Assembly (NCBI RefSeq): GCF_000373565.1
Contig: NZ_KB891820.1
Coordinates: 62,001-126,000 of the forward strand
From: Streptomyces sp. HmicA12
GTDB taxonomy: Bacteria > Actinomycetota > Actinomycetes > Streptomycetales > Streptomycetaceae
Direction of reading: 5' to 3'
Length of the DNA: 64,000 nt
The notes beneath the pieces were generated by a model that did no database searches, was not told where the DNA came from, and saw only the letters and a program-made list of their open reading frames with translations. Within the stretch, counting starts at the first letter, position 1. Each line of letters opens with the position of its first letter. Made by a program: the position numbers and the translations under genes. Positions 8,819 to 16,972 of this stretch are shown here, in pieces.

Positions 8819-8839
8819 GTGAGCAAGCGAATGCGATAG
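8819..8839 (+). CDS. Possible hexapeptide leader ORF between riboswitch and aminotransferase
   Basis: A GTG preceded by AAGGGAG at a seven-base distance opens a frame of six codons that reads MSKRMR and then stops with TAG. It lies between the SAM-IV element and the aminotransferase start, about 125 bases upstream of the latter. The spacing of the ribosome site is good, and better than chance would often give. Translation is unproven; it could be a regulatory upstream ORF or chance. Confidence 0.35.
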   Translation: MSKRMR

Positions 8840-8964
8840 GGCGTTTCGGCCCCGCCTCTGCGTACCCGTTTCATCTTTCTTTCCATGCCGTCGAGCCCTG
8901 TCCCGTAGCGGTCGGTCGTGGCTTCGGCATGGTCAATTCGCTTGACTCGCCAGGGAGTTCACTC

Positions 8965-10341
8965 ATGTCTGTTTCCGTCGACGCCGCCACCTGTACCTCG
9001 ACCCCTTCCGGCATCGCGGCCCCGCTGCCCGTGCTCGGCCGGGACGTCACCGTCCCGCTCGTCACCGGTGGTGAAGTGACCTACGCGGCCCTCGACTACG
9101 CCGCCAGCGCGCCGGCCCTGCAGCGGGTGTGGGACGACGTCGCCGCGTACGCCCCGTACTACGGCAGCGTGCACCGCGGCGCCGGGTACCTCTCGCAGCT
9201 GTCGACCGATCTCTTCGAGAACTCCCGGGTCGCCGTCGCCGAGTTCCTCGACTGCCGCGAGGGCGACCAGGTCGTCTTCACCCGGTCGACGACCGACTCG
9301 CTGAACCTGCTCGCCGACGCCCTCCCCGCCGACTGCCAGGTCTTCGTCTTCGAGACCGAGCACCACGCCTCGCTGCTTCCGTGGCGCGACGCCCGCGTCA
9401 CCTACCTGAACGCGCCGCGCACCCCCGACGAGGCCGTCGCCACCCTGGAGTGCGCCCTCGCCGACCGTGACCCCCACGGCCCCGCCCTCGTCTGCGTCAC
9501 CGGCGCCTCGAACGTCACCGGTGAGCTCTGGCCGGTGCGCGAGCTGGCGGCGGCCGCTCACGCGCACGGTGCCCGCATCGTGCTCGACGCCGCCCAGCTC
9601 GCGCCCCACCACCCCGTCTCCGTCCAGGAGTTGGACGTCGACTGGGTCGCCTTCTCCGGCCACAAGCTGTACGCGCCGTTCGGCTCCGGCGTCCTCGCGG
9701 GCCGCTCCGACTGGCTGACGGAGGCCGAGCCGTACCTCGCCGGTGGCGGCGCCTCCCGGAAGGTCGCGCGGCGCGCCGACGGCGGCGTCGACGTGGAGTG
9801 GCACACCACCGCCGCCCGGCACGAGGCGGGCTCGCCGAACGTCATCGGCGTCTACTCCATCGCCTCCGCCTGCAAGGCGCTCACCGAGGCCGGGTTCGAC
9901 AGCCTCGTCGCCCGTGAGCAGTACCTGATCCGCAAGGTGCGCGAGGGCCTCGCCGCCGTGCCCGAGGTGAAGGTGCTCTCCCTGTTCGGGGACGACGCCC
10001 CGCGCGTCGGCGTCATTTCCTTCGTGGTCGAGGGCTGGAACTCCTCGCACTTCGCCGCCGCGCTCTCCGCCGAGTACGGCATCGGTGTCCGCGACGGCCT
10101 GTTCTGCGCCCACCCGCTGGTGCGTACGCTGCTCGGCTCCGACCCGCAGACGCAGGGCGAGTGCGGGGCGCCGGAGGCGGCGCCGGGCGAGAAGTCGCTG
10201 AACGCGATCCGGGTCAGCTTCGGCGCCGGTACGCCCGACGAGCACGTGGAGCGGTTCGTGTCCGCGGTGACGGAGCTCGTCAAGGACGGCGCGAAGTGGA
10301 ACTACCGCACCGAGGAAGGGCGTTGCGTTCCCGCCGTCTGA
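8965..10341 (+). CDS. Class V PLP-dependent aminotransferase (cysteine desulfurase-like)
   Basis: A 458-residue fold-type I PLP enzyme of the class V group that includes cysteine desulfurases and selenocysteine lyases. FSGHKLYAPFG contains the lysine that forms the Schiff base with PLP. The aspartate in VLDAAQLAPHH is in the usual cofactor-binding place. The ATG at 8965 is preceded by GGGAG nine bases away; an in-frame ATG at 8929 lacks this. Control by a SAM-IV riboswitch suggests a role in sulfur amino acid metabolism, but the substrate is not known. It ends 27 bases from a convergent gene. Confidence 0.88.
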   Translation: MSVSVDAATCTSTPSGIAAPLPVLGRDVTVPLVTGGEVTYAALDYAASAPALQRVWDDVAAYAPYYGSVHRGAGYLSQLSTDLFENSRVAVAEFLDCREGDQVVFTRSTTDSLNLLADALPADCQVFVFETEHHASLLPWRDARVTYLNAPRTPDEAVATLECALADRDPHGPALVCVTGASNVTGELWPVRELAAAAHAHGARIVLDAAQLAPHHPVSVQELDVDWVAFSGHKLYAPFGSGVLAGRSDWLTEAEPYLAGGGASRKVARRADGGVDVEWHTTAARHEAGSPNVIGVYSIASACKALTEAGFDSLVAREQYLIRKVREGLAAVPEVKVLSLFGDDAPRVGVISFVVEGWNSSHFAAALSAEYGIGVRDGLFCAHPLVRTLLGSDPQTQGECGAPEAAPGEKSLNAIRVSFGAGTPDEHVERFVSAVTELVKDGAKWNYRTEEGRCVPAV

Positions 10342-10368
10342 CGCGCCCGTCGCGGCCCGACCGAGAGG

Positions 10369-10650
10369 TCAGCCGTCGAGGCCGATCGCGAACGCGGCCT
10401 CCAGGTCGTGCTGCGAGTACGTGCGGAAGGCGACGTGCGTGTCCGTCGCCTCGACGCCCGGGATCTTGCTGATGCTGCCCGGGATGATGTCCGCCAGGTC
10501 GTCGTGGCGGGCGACGCGGACCATGGCGATCAGGTCGTAGGTACCGGTGACGGAGAAGACCTCGCTGACGCTCTCCAGCGCCGCGATCGACTCGGCGATC
10601 TCGGGGATCCGGTCCACGCTGGTCTTGATGAGCACGATCGCGGTGATCAC
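10369..10650 (-). CDS. Stand-alone Lrp/AsnC ligand-binding (RAM) domain protein
   Basis: A 93-residue protein that matches only the C-terminal RAM domain of Lrp/AsnC regulators; the DNA-binding helix-turn-helix is absent. The ferredoxin-like repeat is visible, with TGTYDLIAMVRV near the middle and a second repeat with TDTHVAF. Such proteins form oligomers that bind amino acids and may act as small-molecule sensors or partners of full Lrp proteins. The GTG start overlaps the stop of the rhomboid gene by four bases, so the two are translationally coupled, which is unusual company for this family. Confidence 0.87.
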   Translation of the reverse strand: MITAIVLIKTSVDRIPEIAESIAALESVSEVFSVTGTYDLIAMVRVARHDDLADIIPGSISKIPGVEATDTHVAFRTYSQHDLEAAFAIGLDG

Positions 10651-11399
10651 GGCTGGCTGTCTCCCTCGGTGGCCGTGGCATGGGTCGCCTCAACCTTAGC
10701 CCGGCCCCGGTACCGGGCCCACGCGTAGAGGAAGCCCACCGAGAACCCGACCAGGTGGGCCAGGTACGCCACCGCGGGACCCTGGGTGTCCTGGCCCGCC
10801 GCCGCCCACTGCAGTGCCACCCAGAACGGGAGCACCACCCACGCGGGGAAGCGCAGGGGCAGGAAGAAAAGGAACGGGAACACGCTCGTCACGCGCGCTC
10901 CGGGGAACAGGTACAGGAAGGCGCCGAGGACCGCCGAGATCGCTCCCGACGCGCCGACCAGGCTCTGGCCGGAGTCGGAGTGCGCGGCCGCGTAGGCGAG
11001 CAGCGCGAGGTAGCCGCTGATCAGATAGAACAGCGCGTACGGGACGCGGCCCATGCGCTCTTCGACCATCGCCCCGAAGACGTAGAGGAAGAGCATGTTG
11101 CCCAGCAGGTGCAGCCAGCTGCCGTGCACGAACAGGGCCGTGAACGGGGTGAGCAGGGCCCGCGGGGATCCCGCGAAGAGTTCGGCGGGGATCACGCCCC
11201 AGTGGTCGAAGTAGGCGGTCTGCGCGGTGAGCAGGCGGGGGCCGGTGCCGTAAGCGGGGTTCAGGCCCGAGGCGGGGGAGAGTACGAAGACCACGCAGCA
11301 CACCGTGATGAGTCCGTACGTGACCGGGGCGGGGTGGCTCTTGAGGAATGCGGTCACTTTGCCGATTTTTCCGGTCGTGTCGCGCCCGTTGCCGATCAT
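10647..11399 (-). CDS. Rhomboid family intramembrane serine protease
   Basis: A 250-residue polytopic membrane protein. GASGAISAVLG carries the catalytic serine of rhomboids, and AHLVGFSVGFL, two helices later, has the matching histidine. The HGSWLHLLGNMLFL stretch fits the conserved asparagine-containing helix. It cleaves within or next to membrane segments of other proteins; the substrate is unknown. The frame is open further upstream, but the ATG at 11399 gives the usual short N-terminus. It is divergent from the zinc-ribbon gene and coupled to the downstream RAM-domain gene. Confidence 0.88.
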   Translation of the reverse strand: MIGNGRDTTGKIGKVTAFLKSHPAPVTYGLITVCCVVFVLSPASGLNPAYGTGPRLLTAQTAYFDHWGVIPAELFAGSPRALLTPFTALFVHGSWLHLLGNMLFLYVFGAMVEERMGRVPYALFYLISGYLALLAYAAAHSDSGQSLVGASGAISAVLGAFLYLFPGARVTSVFPFLFFLPLRFPAWVVLPFWVALQWAAAGQDTQGPAVAYLAHLVGFSVGFLYAWARYRGRAKVEATHATATEGDSQP

Positions 11400-11514
11400 G
11401 GGGAGAGCATGACGCAAGGCGGGGAGCGGGCGGCGTACGGCAGGCCGTAGGGTTACGGGCAATACAGCAAGCACCACGGACCACGCCGTGCACGCGAGGA
11501 AGAGACGCTCTGAG

Positions 11515-11754
11515 ATGACGGTTCCCCTGCCGACCGCCACCACCCGCTGGCGCTGCACGCTGTGCGGCAATCTGACGCGGTTCGACGTGACGCGCTCCTC
11601 GAAGGTCGTCGAGTACGTTCACCTCGACCTGGCCGGTGAGCCGAAGGTCGAGGAACGCGACGTGGTCAGTGAGACCATCGAGTCGGTGCGCTGCCGCTGG
11701 TGCAACGCCGTGGATCAGGTGGAACTCGTGGACAGGCCGGGCTCCGACTCCTGA
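11515..11754 (+). CDS. Small zinc-ribbon protein
   Basis: A 79-residue cytoplasmic protein with two CxxC knuckles, CTLC near residue 14 and CRWC near residue 62, which should bind one zinc ion. No other domain is seen and I cannot name a function. The upstream in-frame start at 11488 is less likely because the family-like sequence begins at MTVPLP. It lies 32 bases before a NYN-domain gene on the same strand, so the two are probably co-transcribed. It could help that protein bind nucleic acid. Confidence 0.75.
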   Translation: MTVPLPTATTRWRCTLCGNLTRFDVTRSSKVVEYVHLDLAGEPKVEERDVVSETIESVRCRWCNAVDQVELVDRPGSDS

Positions 11755-11786
11755 GGGAGCGGGCCCCACAGACTTTGGGGTGACGG

Positions 11787-13145
11787 ATGGTGGAGAGCAC
11801 GGGCGGGGAGGCCACAGACGCTGAGCAGGCCGCCGCCGAGGTGCTCGACCGGCCGTTGCCCGAAGGCGTACGGCGGCGGGTCGTGCAGATCGTCTCGGAC
11901 GGCTTCGGCGGCCTGACGGTGGGCGAACTTCCTCCCCAGTTGCGGCAGTACGCCCGTTTCACCCCCACGCGGCGCACCAAGTTCGCCGGTAACGCCATGG
12001 CTGCCGCCGTGGAGAGCGACACGCTCTTCCGGCAGCGGATCGCCGAGCGGTTCCGGGAGGCGCAGCCCGAGTTGGCGGGCGCCCTGGAGGCCGGCTCGCC
12101 GCCGCCCGCCGCCGATCCGCTGGACGTCGCCGCCGCCGCGTACGTGCTGCGGCCCGCGGGGTGGGTCAAGCTCGTCGCCGCCGCGGGCGAGGAGGCGCAG
12201 CGGGCCGACGCCGAGCGCGCCGACGAGGAGACCCGGGCCGAGCTGGACCGGCTGCGCGCGCAGCTCGCCGAGGCGCAGGCACAGACCAGGGCCGAGACGG
12301 AACGGTTGCGCACGGAGCTGGAGGCCGCCCGGCGCGAGACCGACGCCACGCAGCGCAAGTTGCGGTCCGCCGTGAGCGACGTGAAGCGCGGTGAGGCCGC
12401 CGTGCGCAAGGCGCAGGCCGAGATCGAGTCCGTACGGGCCGACGCGCAGGCGCAGGTGTCCGCCGCGGAGAGCGAGACGCGCCGGCTCAAGGGGCGGCTC
12501 GGCGAGGCGGAGGCGGCTCTGGAGGCGTCCCGGCGGGCGGCCCGCGAAGGGCGCAGCGTCGAGGACATGCGCGTACGGCTGCTGCTGGACACCGTGCTCG
12601 ACGCGGCCCAGGGGCTGCGCAGGGAGCTGGCGTTGCCGCCGGTGTCCGCGCGGCCGGCCGACTCCGTGGACGCCGTCGAGCCGGGCAGGATGACGCCGAA
12701 GGACATCGCGGCGCGCGCCCTGCACGAGCACGACCCGGCCATCCTCGACCAGTTGCTCGCGCTGCCGCAGGCCCACCTCGTGGTCGACGGCTACAACGTG
12801 ACCAAGACCGGGTATCCGACGATGCCGCTGGAGAAGCAGCGGCTCCGGCTCCTCGGCTCGCTGTCGCAGCTCGCGGCGCAGACGGGCGCCGAGGTGACCT
12901 GTGTCTTCGACGGGGCCGAGCTGGCGGCGCCGGTGCTGCTCGCGCCGCCGCGCGGGGTGCGGGTGCTGTTCTCCAAGGCCGGTGTCACGGCCGACGAGTT
13001 GATCCGTCAGCTGGTGCGCGCCGAGCCGCCGGGCCGGCCGGTGATCGTGGTCTCGACGGACCGGGAGGTCGCCGACGGCGTCGCGAAGGCGGGCGCGCGT
13101 CCGGTTGCGTCCGTGATGCTCCTGAAGCGGCTCTCTCACGGCTAA
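11787..13145 (+). CDS. NYN-domain (YacP-like) ribonuclease-type protein with coiled coil
   Basis: A 452-residue protein in three parts. The N-terminal part of about 120 residues is unassigned. A long charged coiled coil of about 130-270 is rich in E, R, A and Q. The C-terminal NYN domain from about 325 contains HLVVDGYNVTKTGYP, TCVFDGAE and VVSTDREVADG, the spaced aspartates of PIN-like metal-dependent ribonucleases. YacP-type proteins in other bacteria act in RNA turnover. The N-terminal extension is an actinobacterial addition of unknown role. It is probably in one operon with the preceding zinc-ribbon gene. Confidence 0.83.
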   Translation: MVESTGGEATDAEQAAAEVLDRPLPEGVRRRVVQIVSDGFGGLTVGELPPQLRQYARFTPTRRTKFAGNAMAAAVESDTLFRQRIAERFREAQPELAGALEAGSPPPAADPLDVAAAAYVLRPAGWVKLVAAAGEEAQRADAERADEETRAELDRLRAQLAEAQAQTRAETERLRTELEAARRETDATQRKLRSAVSDVKRGEAAVRKAQAEIESVRADAQAQVSAAESETRRLKGRLGEAEAALEASRRAAREGRSVEDMRVRLLLDTVLDAAQGLRRELALPPVSARPADSVDAVEPGRMTPKDIAARALHEHDPAILDQLLALPQAHLVVDGYNVTKTGYPTMPLEKQRLRLLGSLSQLAAQTGAEVTCVFDGAELAAPVLLAPPRGVRVLFSKAGVTADELIRQLVRAEPPGRPVIVVSTDREVADGVAKAGARPVASVMLLKRLSHG

Positions 13146-13289
13146 TGTCCGGTTTGACGGAACCGCAACCTCCGTTCCACTTGCCCGAATTGGCGAAACC
13201 TTCACGCAACGTAGCGTCAAAGGGACATCACTGCATGTGAGTTGAGTGCAAAGAATGCAGTGGGTGACCGAGATTTTTCCCGTCAGGAT

Positions 13290-13319
13290 TTGAACTGATC
13301 ACAAGAAGGTCACTAGGGT
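13290..13319 (+). promoter_or_regulatory. Candidate HrdB-type promoter for the first NlpC/P60 gene
   Basis: TTGAAC at 13290-13295 and TAGGGT at 13314-13319 are separated by 18 bases, close to the vegetative consensus. The transcript would begin near 13326 with a leader of about 105 bases. Upstream lies an eight-base inverted repeat (13229-13236 and 13255-13262), which may be an operator or part of the NYN gene terminator. Confidence 0.6.
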
Positions 13320-13345
13320 CGAGCCTCGAACCTCCGCTCGGGTGA

Positions 13346-13406
13346 TCACTCACATGAGGTGAGTGACGGTGGAGGGTCACCGCCCACCGGGTGTTCACGT
13401 GGGCGG
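13346..13406 (+). promoter_or_regulatory. Structured 5' leader with two hairpins
   Basis: Inside the predicted leader, TCACTCAC (13346-13353) pairs with GTGAGTGA (13359-13366), and CCGCCCAC (13380-13387) pairs with GTGGGCGG (13399-13406). The second hairpin ends 11 bases before the AAGGAG ribosome site. The core of the c-di-AMP (ydaO) riboswitch, which controls many actinobacterial NlpC/P60 genes, is not visible, and the leader is too short for it. Confidence 0.45.
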
Positions 13407-13431
13407 CTGGAGGAAGAAGGAGCTCGCCTTC

Positions 13432-14463
13432 GTGGCGTCCCACCGTCGACCCAAGCAGCCGAGCCGCACCCGTGTGACCGTGCTCACCGCGACCGCAGCC
13501 GCTGCCGTGGCTCTCACCTCGCAGGCGGCCAGCGCCGCGCCCAAGCCGGACAAGAGCGAGGTCAAGGCCAAGGTCGACAAGCTCTACGAAGAGGCGGGGA
13601 AGGCCACCGACCTCTACAACGGGGCCAAGGAGAAGCAGAAGAAGCTCGAGAAGGAGATAGGCGACCTTCAGGACAAGGTCGCCCGCGAGCAGGACGAGCT
13701 CAACGAACTGCGCACGGGCATCGGCACGATGGCCAGCGAGCAGTACCGCTCCGGCGGCATCGACTCCTCGGTCCAGCTCTTCCTCTCCTCCGACCCGGAC
13801 GACTACCTCGACAAGGCGTCCACCCTCGACGCGCTCTCCGCGCAGCAGCTGGAGTCGCTGAAGAAGGTCCAGGCGAAGCAGCGCGAGCTGGCCCAGGAGC
13901 GCTCCGAGGCCTCCGAGAAGCTCAAGGACCTCGCCGACACGCGCACCGAGCTCGGCAAGAAGAAGAAGGAAGTCCAGAGCAAGCTCAGCAAGGCGCAGAA
14001 GCTGCTCAACTCCCTGACCGCCGCCGAGCGTCAGGAGATGGCCGCCGCCGACGCGCGCGCCAGCCGCTCCTCCGCGAGCCGTGTCGACCTCGGCAACGAG
14101 GTGGCCGCCTCCCGGTTCGGTGCCGCCGCCCTGAGCGCCGCCGCCACCCAGCTCAACAAGCCGTACGTCTCCGGCGGCACGGGCCCCAACTCCTACGACT
14201 GCTCGGGTCTGACGCAGTACGCGTACAACCAGGCCGGCGTCGGGATCACCCGGACCACCTACACCCAGCAGAACGACGGCACCAAGATCGGCATGAGCCA
14301 GCTCAAGCCCGGCGACCTCGTCTTCTTCAACAACCTGGCGCACGTGGGCCTGTACGCCGGCAACGGCCAGGTGCTGCACGCCCCGCACCCCGGCGCCGTC
14401 GTCCGGTACGAGTCGATGAGCACCATCGGCAGCTTCCAGTTCGGCGTCCGCATCGCGGGCTGA
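13432..14463 (+). CDS. NlpC/P60 family cell-wall hydrolase with coiled-coil domain (first of two)
   Basis: A 343-residue secreted protein. An N-terminal signal peptide ends near QAASAAP. A long coiled coil of about 40-210, rich in K, E and Q, is followed by a C-terminal NlpC/P60 domain with the catalytic cysteine in YDCSGLTQYAY and histidines in AHVGLYAGNG and HAPHPG. It should cut stem peptides in peptidoglycan, and the coiled coil probably restrains or positions it, as in RipA-type enzymes. AAGGAG nine bases before the GTG at 13432 sets the start over longer open frames. It is followed by a close paralogue. Confidence 0.92.
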   Translation: MASHRRPKQPSRTRVTVLTATAAAAVALTSQAASAAPKPDKSEVKAKVDKLYEEAGKATDLYNGAKEKQKKLEKEIGDLQDKVAREQDELNELRTGIGTMASEQYRSGGIDSSVQLFLSSDPDDYLDKASTLDALSAQQLESLKKVQAKQRELAQERSEASEKLKDLADTRTELGKKKKEVQSKLSKAQKLLNSLTAAERQEMAAADARASRSSASRVDLGNEVAASRFGAAALSAAATQLNKPYVSGGTGPNSYDCSGLTQYAYNQAGVGITRTTYTQQNDGTKIGMSQLKPGDLVFFNNLAHVGLYAGNGQVLHAPHPGAVVRYESMSTIGSFQFGVRIAG

Positions 14464-14546
14464 TCGCGCCGGTATCCGATCCTCGTACCAACGGCATCGG
14501 GAAACGCGCCCGTTCGGGCGAATTCCGGCATCCTTCGCTGACCCTC

Positions 14547-14580
14547 CGCCCCGCCCATGACCTGCGTCATAGGCGGGGCG
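14547..14580 (+). terminator. Hairpin after the first NlpC/P60 gene
   Basis: Fifteen-base arms (14547-14561 and 14566-14580) with one mismatch and a four-base loop. There is no T tract, as is common in Streptomyces terminators. Confidence 0.75.
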
Positions 14581-14607
14581 CAGGTGTGTGCGTCCCCTGA
14601 ACGGTCG

Positions 14608-14637
14608 TTGGCCGGGGGGTGGTCGCGCGGCTACTGT
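14608..14637 (+). promoter_or_regulatory. Candidate promoter for the second NlpC/P60 gene
   Basis: TTGGCC (14608-14613) and TACTGT (14632-14637) are 18 bases apart. A CCCCC/GGGGG hairpin follows at about 14649-14669, before the GGGAG ribosome site, so the leader is again structured. Confidence 0.5.
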
Positions 14638-14698
14638 CGGCCCGCATTCCCCCGAGCACGAGCTGGGGGATCGTCAGCGGAAGGGAGAGCGGCCACCC

Positions 14699-15724
14699 GT
14701 GGGGTCCCATCGCCGTATCGCGCACTCAGGGCGTGACCTGGGCACGCGCGCAACCGTCCTGACCGTGGCCGCGGCGGGAGCCGCCGCGGCTCTCGGCGCC
14801 GCCCCTGCGGGCGCCGCGCCGCAGGACAAGCCGGCCGACACCAAGGCCGAGGTGGACCGCCTCTACGAGCAGGCGGAGCAGGCCACCGAGTCGTTCAACA
14901 AGGCCGACGAGCGCGCCGACCGGCTCCGCGAGGACCTCGCCAGGACCCAGGACGAGGTGGCCCGCGGGCAGGAGCGGATCAACCGGATGCGGCAGGCGCT
15001 CGGCATGGTGGCCGGCGCCCAGTACCGCTCCGGCGGCCTGGACCCCTCGCTGGCCCTGATGCTCTCCTCCGACCCGGACGGCTATCTCGACCGGGCCAGC
15101 ACGATGGACCGGATCAGCGCGCGGCAGGCCGGTGAGCTGAGCGACCTGCAGGACGCCCAGCGGCAGTTGGCGCAGCAGCGGGCCGAGGCCCAGCGCAAGC
15201 TCGCCGAGCTGGAGAAGAGCCGCAAGGCCGTCGCCCAGCACAAGCGCACGGTCGAGACGAAGCTGGCCAAGGCGCGGCGGCTGCTCAACTCGATGGCTGC
15301 CCCCGAGCGGGCGGCGTACGAGCGGGCCTCGCGCTCCGGTGAACGCCCCGACCTCGCGGGCGCGGGCCCCGCGTCCTCCTCGCGCGCCGCCGCGGCCCTC
15401 GCCGCCGCGCAGTCCGCGCTCGGCAAGCCCTACATCTGGGGCGCCAACGGCCCCTCCGGTTTCGACTGCTCGGGCCTGACCCAGTGGTCGTACGCACAGG
15501 CGGGCGTCGGCCTGCCGCGCACCTCGCAGGCCCAGCGGTACGCGGGGCAGCAGGTGTCCCTCTCCCAGGCCCGGCCCGGCGACCTGGTCACCTACCGGGA
15601 CGACGCCAGCCACATCGGCATCTACGCGGGCAACGGCCAGGTGATCCACGCGCCCTACCCCGGCGCACCGGTCCGTTACGACCCCGTGGGCATGATGCCC
15701 GTCTCATCGGTGACCAGGCCCTAG
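14699..15724 (+). CDS. NlpC/P60 family cell-wall hydrolase with coiled-coil domain (second of two)
   Basis: A 341-residue paralogue of the preceding gene with the same plan: signal peptide, coiled coil, then NlpC/P60 domain. The catalytic cysteine is in FDCSGLTQWSY, and the histidines are in SHIGIYAGNG and HAPYPG. The coiled coils also align, with the shared stretch QYRSGG and SSDPD, so the pair arose by tandem duplication. GGGAG before the GTG at 14699 sets the start. The gene has its own promoter and a terminator upstream, so the copies can be controlled separately. Confidence 0.91.
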   Translation: MGSHRRIAHSGRDLGTRATVLTVAAAGAAAALGAAPAGAAPQDKPADTKAEVDRLYEQAEQATESFNKADERADRLREDLARTQDEVARGQERINRMRQALGMVAGAQYRSGGLDPSLALMLSSDPDGYLDRASTMDRISARQAGELSDLQDAQRQLAQQRAEAQRKLAELEKSRKAVAQHKRTVETKLAKARRLLNSMAAPERAAYERASRSGERPDLAGAGPASSSRAAAALAAAQSALGKPYIWGANGPSGFDCSGLTQWSYAQAGVGLPRTSQAQRYAGQQVSLSQARPGDLVTYRDDASHIGIYAGNGQVIHAPYPGAPVRYDPVGMMPVSSVTRP

Positions 15725-15746
15725 GTACCTTTCGTGCGGTGCGCCG

Positions 15747-15752
15747 TACGAT
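15747..15752 (+). promoter_or_regulatory. -10 element TACGAT of a likely leaderless promoter
   Basis: TACGAT ends seven bases before the ATG at 15760. It supports that ATG over the one at 15781, which has no ribosome site either. Confidence 0.5.
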
Positions 15753-15759
15753 CGGAAAG

Positions 15760-16965
15760 ATGGCTGGTCGACGGCGTGCGATGAGCAGGGCGGGGTCCTT
15801 CGTGGCGCTCGGCGCCCTGCTCGTCGGCCTGTCCGGGTGCGGCACGGACAAAATGCCGGTGGACTCCCGCTCGTCGGCCGTGCAGCGCGTCCTGGACCGG
15901 CGGGCGGACGCGGTCCTCGCCCGGGACGCCTCGGCGTACCGGGCCACCGGCGGCGCGGACCCGACGCTCCTGTCCGACCTCGCCGAGGTGCCGCTCGACT
16001 CCTGGACGTACAGGCTCACCCGCCTCGGCCGCACGGAAGGGGCACGGGCGAGCGCCACCGCCGAACTGCGCTACCGCGTCGACGGCTACGACAAGGCCCC
16101 CGTCGTCACCGAGCGCACCCTGAAGCTCCGGAAGAAGGGCGGACGCTGGTACGTCACCGATGACCGGCCCGCCGAGAAGTCCGTCGAGCAGTTGTGGGAG
16201 CAGGGGAAGGTGACGGCGGTGAAGGGCGCGCACAGTCTCGTCCTCGGTGTCGGGCAGCAGCGGTCCACGCTCCGCTCCTACGCCGACGACGCCGACGACG
16301 CGGTGCCCGCGGTGGAGAGCGCGTGGGGCACCGACTGGGCGCGGCGCGTGGTCGTCCTGGTGCCCAAGTCGCTCGACGGCATGGGGGAGTTGCTGGGTGC
16401 GCCGGCCTCCGGCTACCAGGGGATCGCGGCCGTGACGACGGGCGAGGCGGGCGGTTCGCGGACCGCGCCCGCGGACCGGGTGATCATCAACCCCGAGGCC
16501 TACGCCGTGCTCGGCTGGTTCGGCAAGCAGGTGGTCCTCACCCACGAGACCGCGCACGTGGCGACGCGGGCGGTCACCTCGGCGGCGACCCCGCTGTGGC
16601 TCTCGGAGGGGTACGCGGACTGGGCGGGGTACCGGGGGAGCGGCCGTTCGGCGGGGCAGGCGGCCCCTGAGCTGCAGCGTTCGGTGCGGTCGGGCTCCGC
16701 GCCCGCCCGGCTGCCGGAGGACGCCGACTTCGGCTTCAGCGGGGACTCGGCCCGGCTGGCACAGGCGTACGAGAGTGGATGGCTGGCCTGCCGGATGATC
16801 GCCGACAACTGGGGCGAGGCCAAGCTCAACGCCTTCTACAAGGCGGTCGGCGGGCACCAGCAGCGGTCCGGGGCCGTCGACGGCGCGCTGCAGAGCGTCC
16901 TCGGCATCGACGAGCAGGAGTTCCTGGCGCGCTGGCGTGCCTATGTGCGGGACCAGTTGAGCTGA
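15760..16965 (+). CDS. Lipoprotein with metallopeptidase (gluzincin-like) domain
   Basis: A 401-residue lipoprotein. The signal peptide ends in the lipobox LSGC. The first half is a beta-rich region of unknown fold. The second half contains LTHETAH, an HExxH zinc motif, and about 20 residues later LWLSEGYADW, whose glutamate is the usual third zinc ligand of gluzincins. It is therefore probably an active zinc peptidase on the outer face of the membrane; the substrate is unknown. It begins 35 bases after the second NlpC/P60 gene, yet a -10 element suggests its own promoter. It ends seven bases before a convergent regulator gene. Confidence 0.83.
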   Translation: MAGRRRAMSRAGSFVALGALLVGLSGCGTDKMPVDSRSSAVQRVLDRRADAVLARDASAYRATGGADPTLLSDLAEVPLDSWTYRLTRLGRTEGARASATAELRYRVDGYDKAPVVTERTLKLRKKGGRWYVTDDRPAEKSVEQLWEQGKVTAVKGAHSLVLGVGQQRSTLRSYADDADDAVPAVESAWGTDWARRVVVLVPKSLDGMGELLGAPASGYQGIAAVTTGEAGGSRTAPADRVIINPEAYAVLGWFGKQVVLTHETAHVATRAVTSAATPLWLSEGYADWAGYRGSGRSAGQAAPELQRSVRSGSAPARLPEDADFGFSGDSARLAQAYESGWLACRMIADNWGEAKLNAFYKAVGGHQQRSGAVDGALQSVLGIDEQEFLARWRAYVRDQLS

Positions 16966-16972
16966 ACCGGGT

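Noticed and set aside
13326..13431. c-di-AMP (ydaO) riboswitch before the NlpC/P60 gene
   Set aside because: The conserved core is not recognisable, and the leader from the best promoter is too short for this class.
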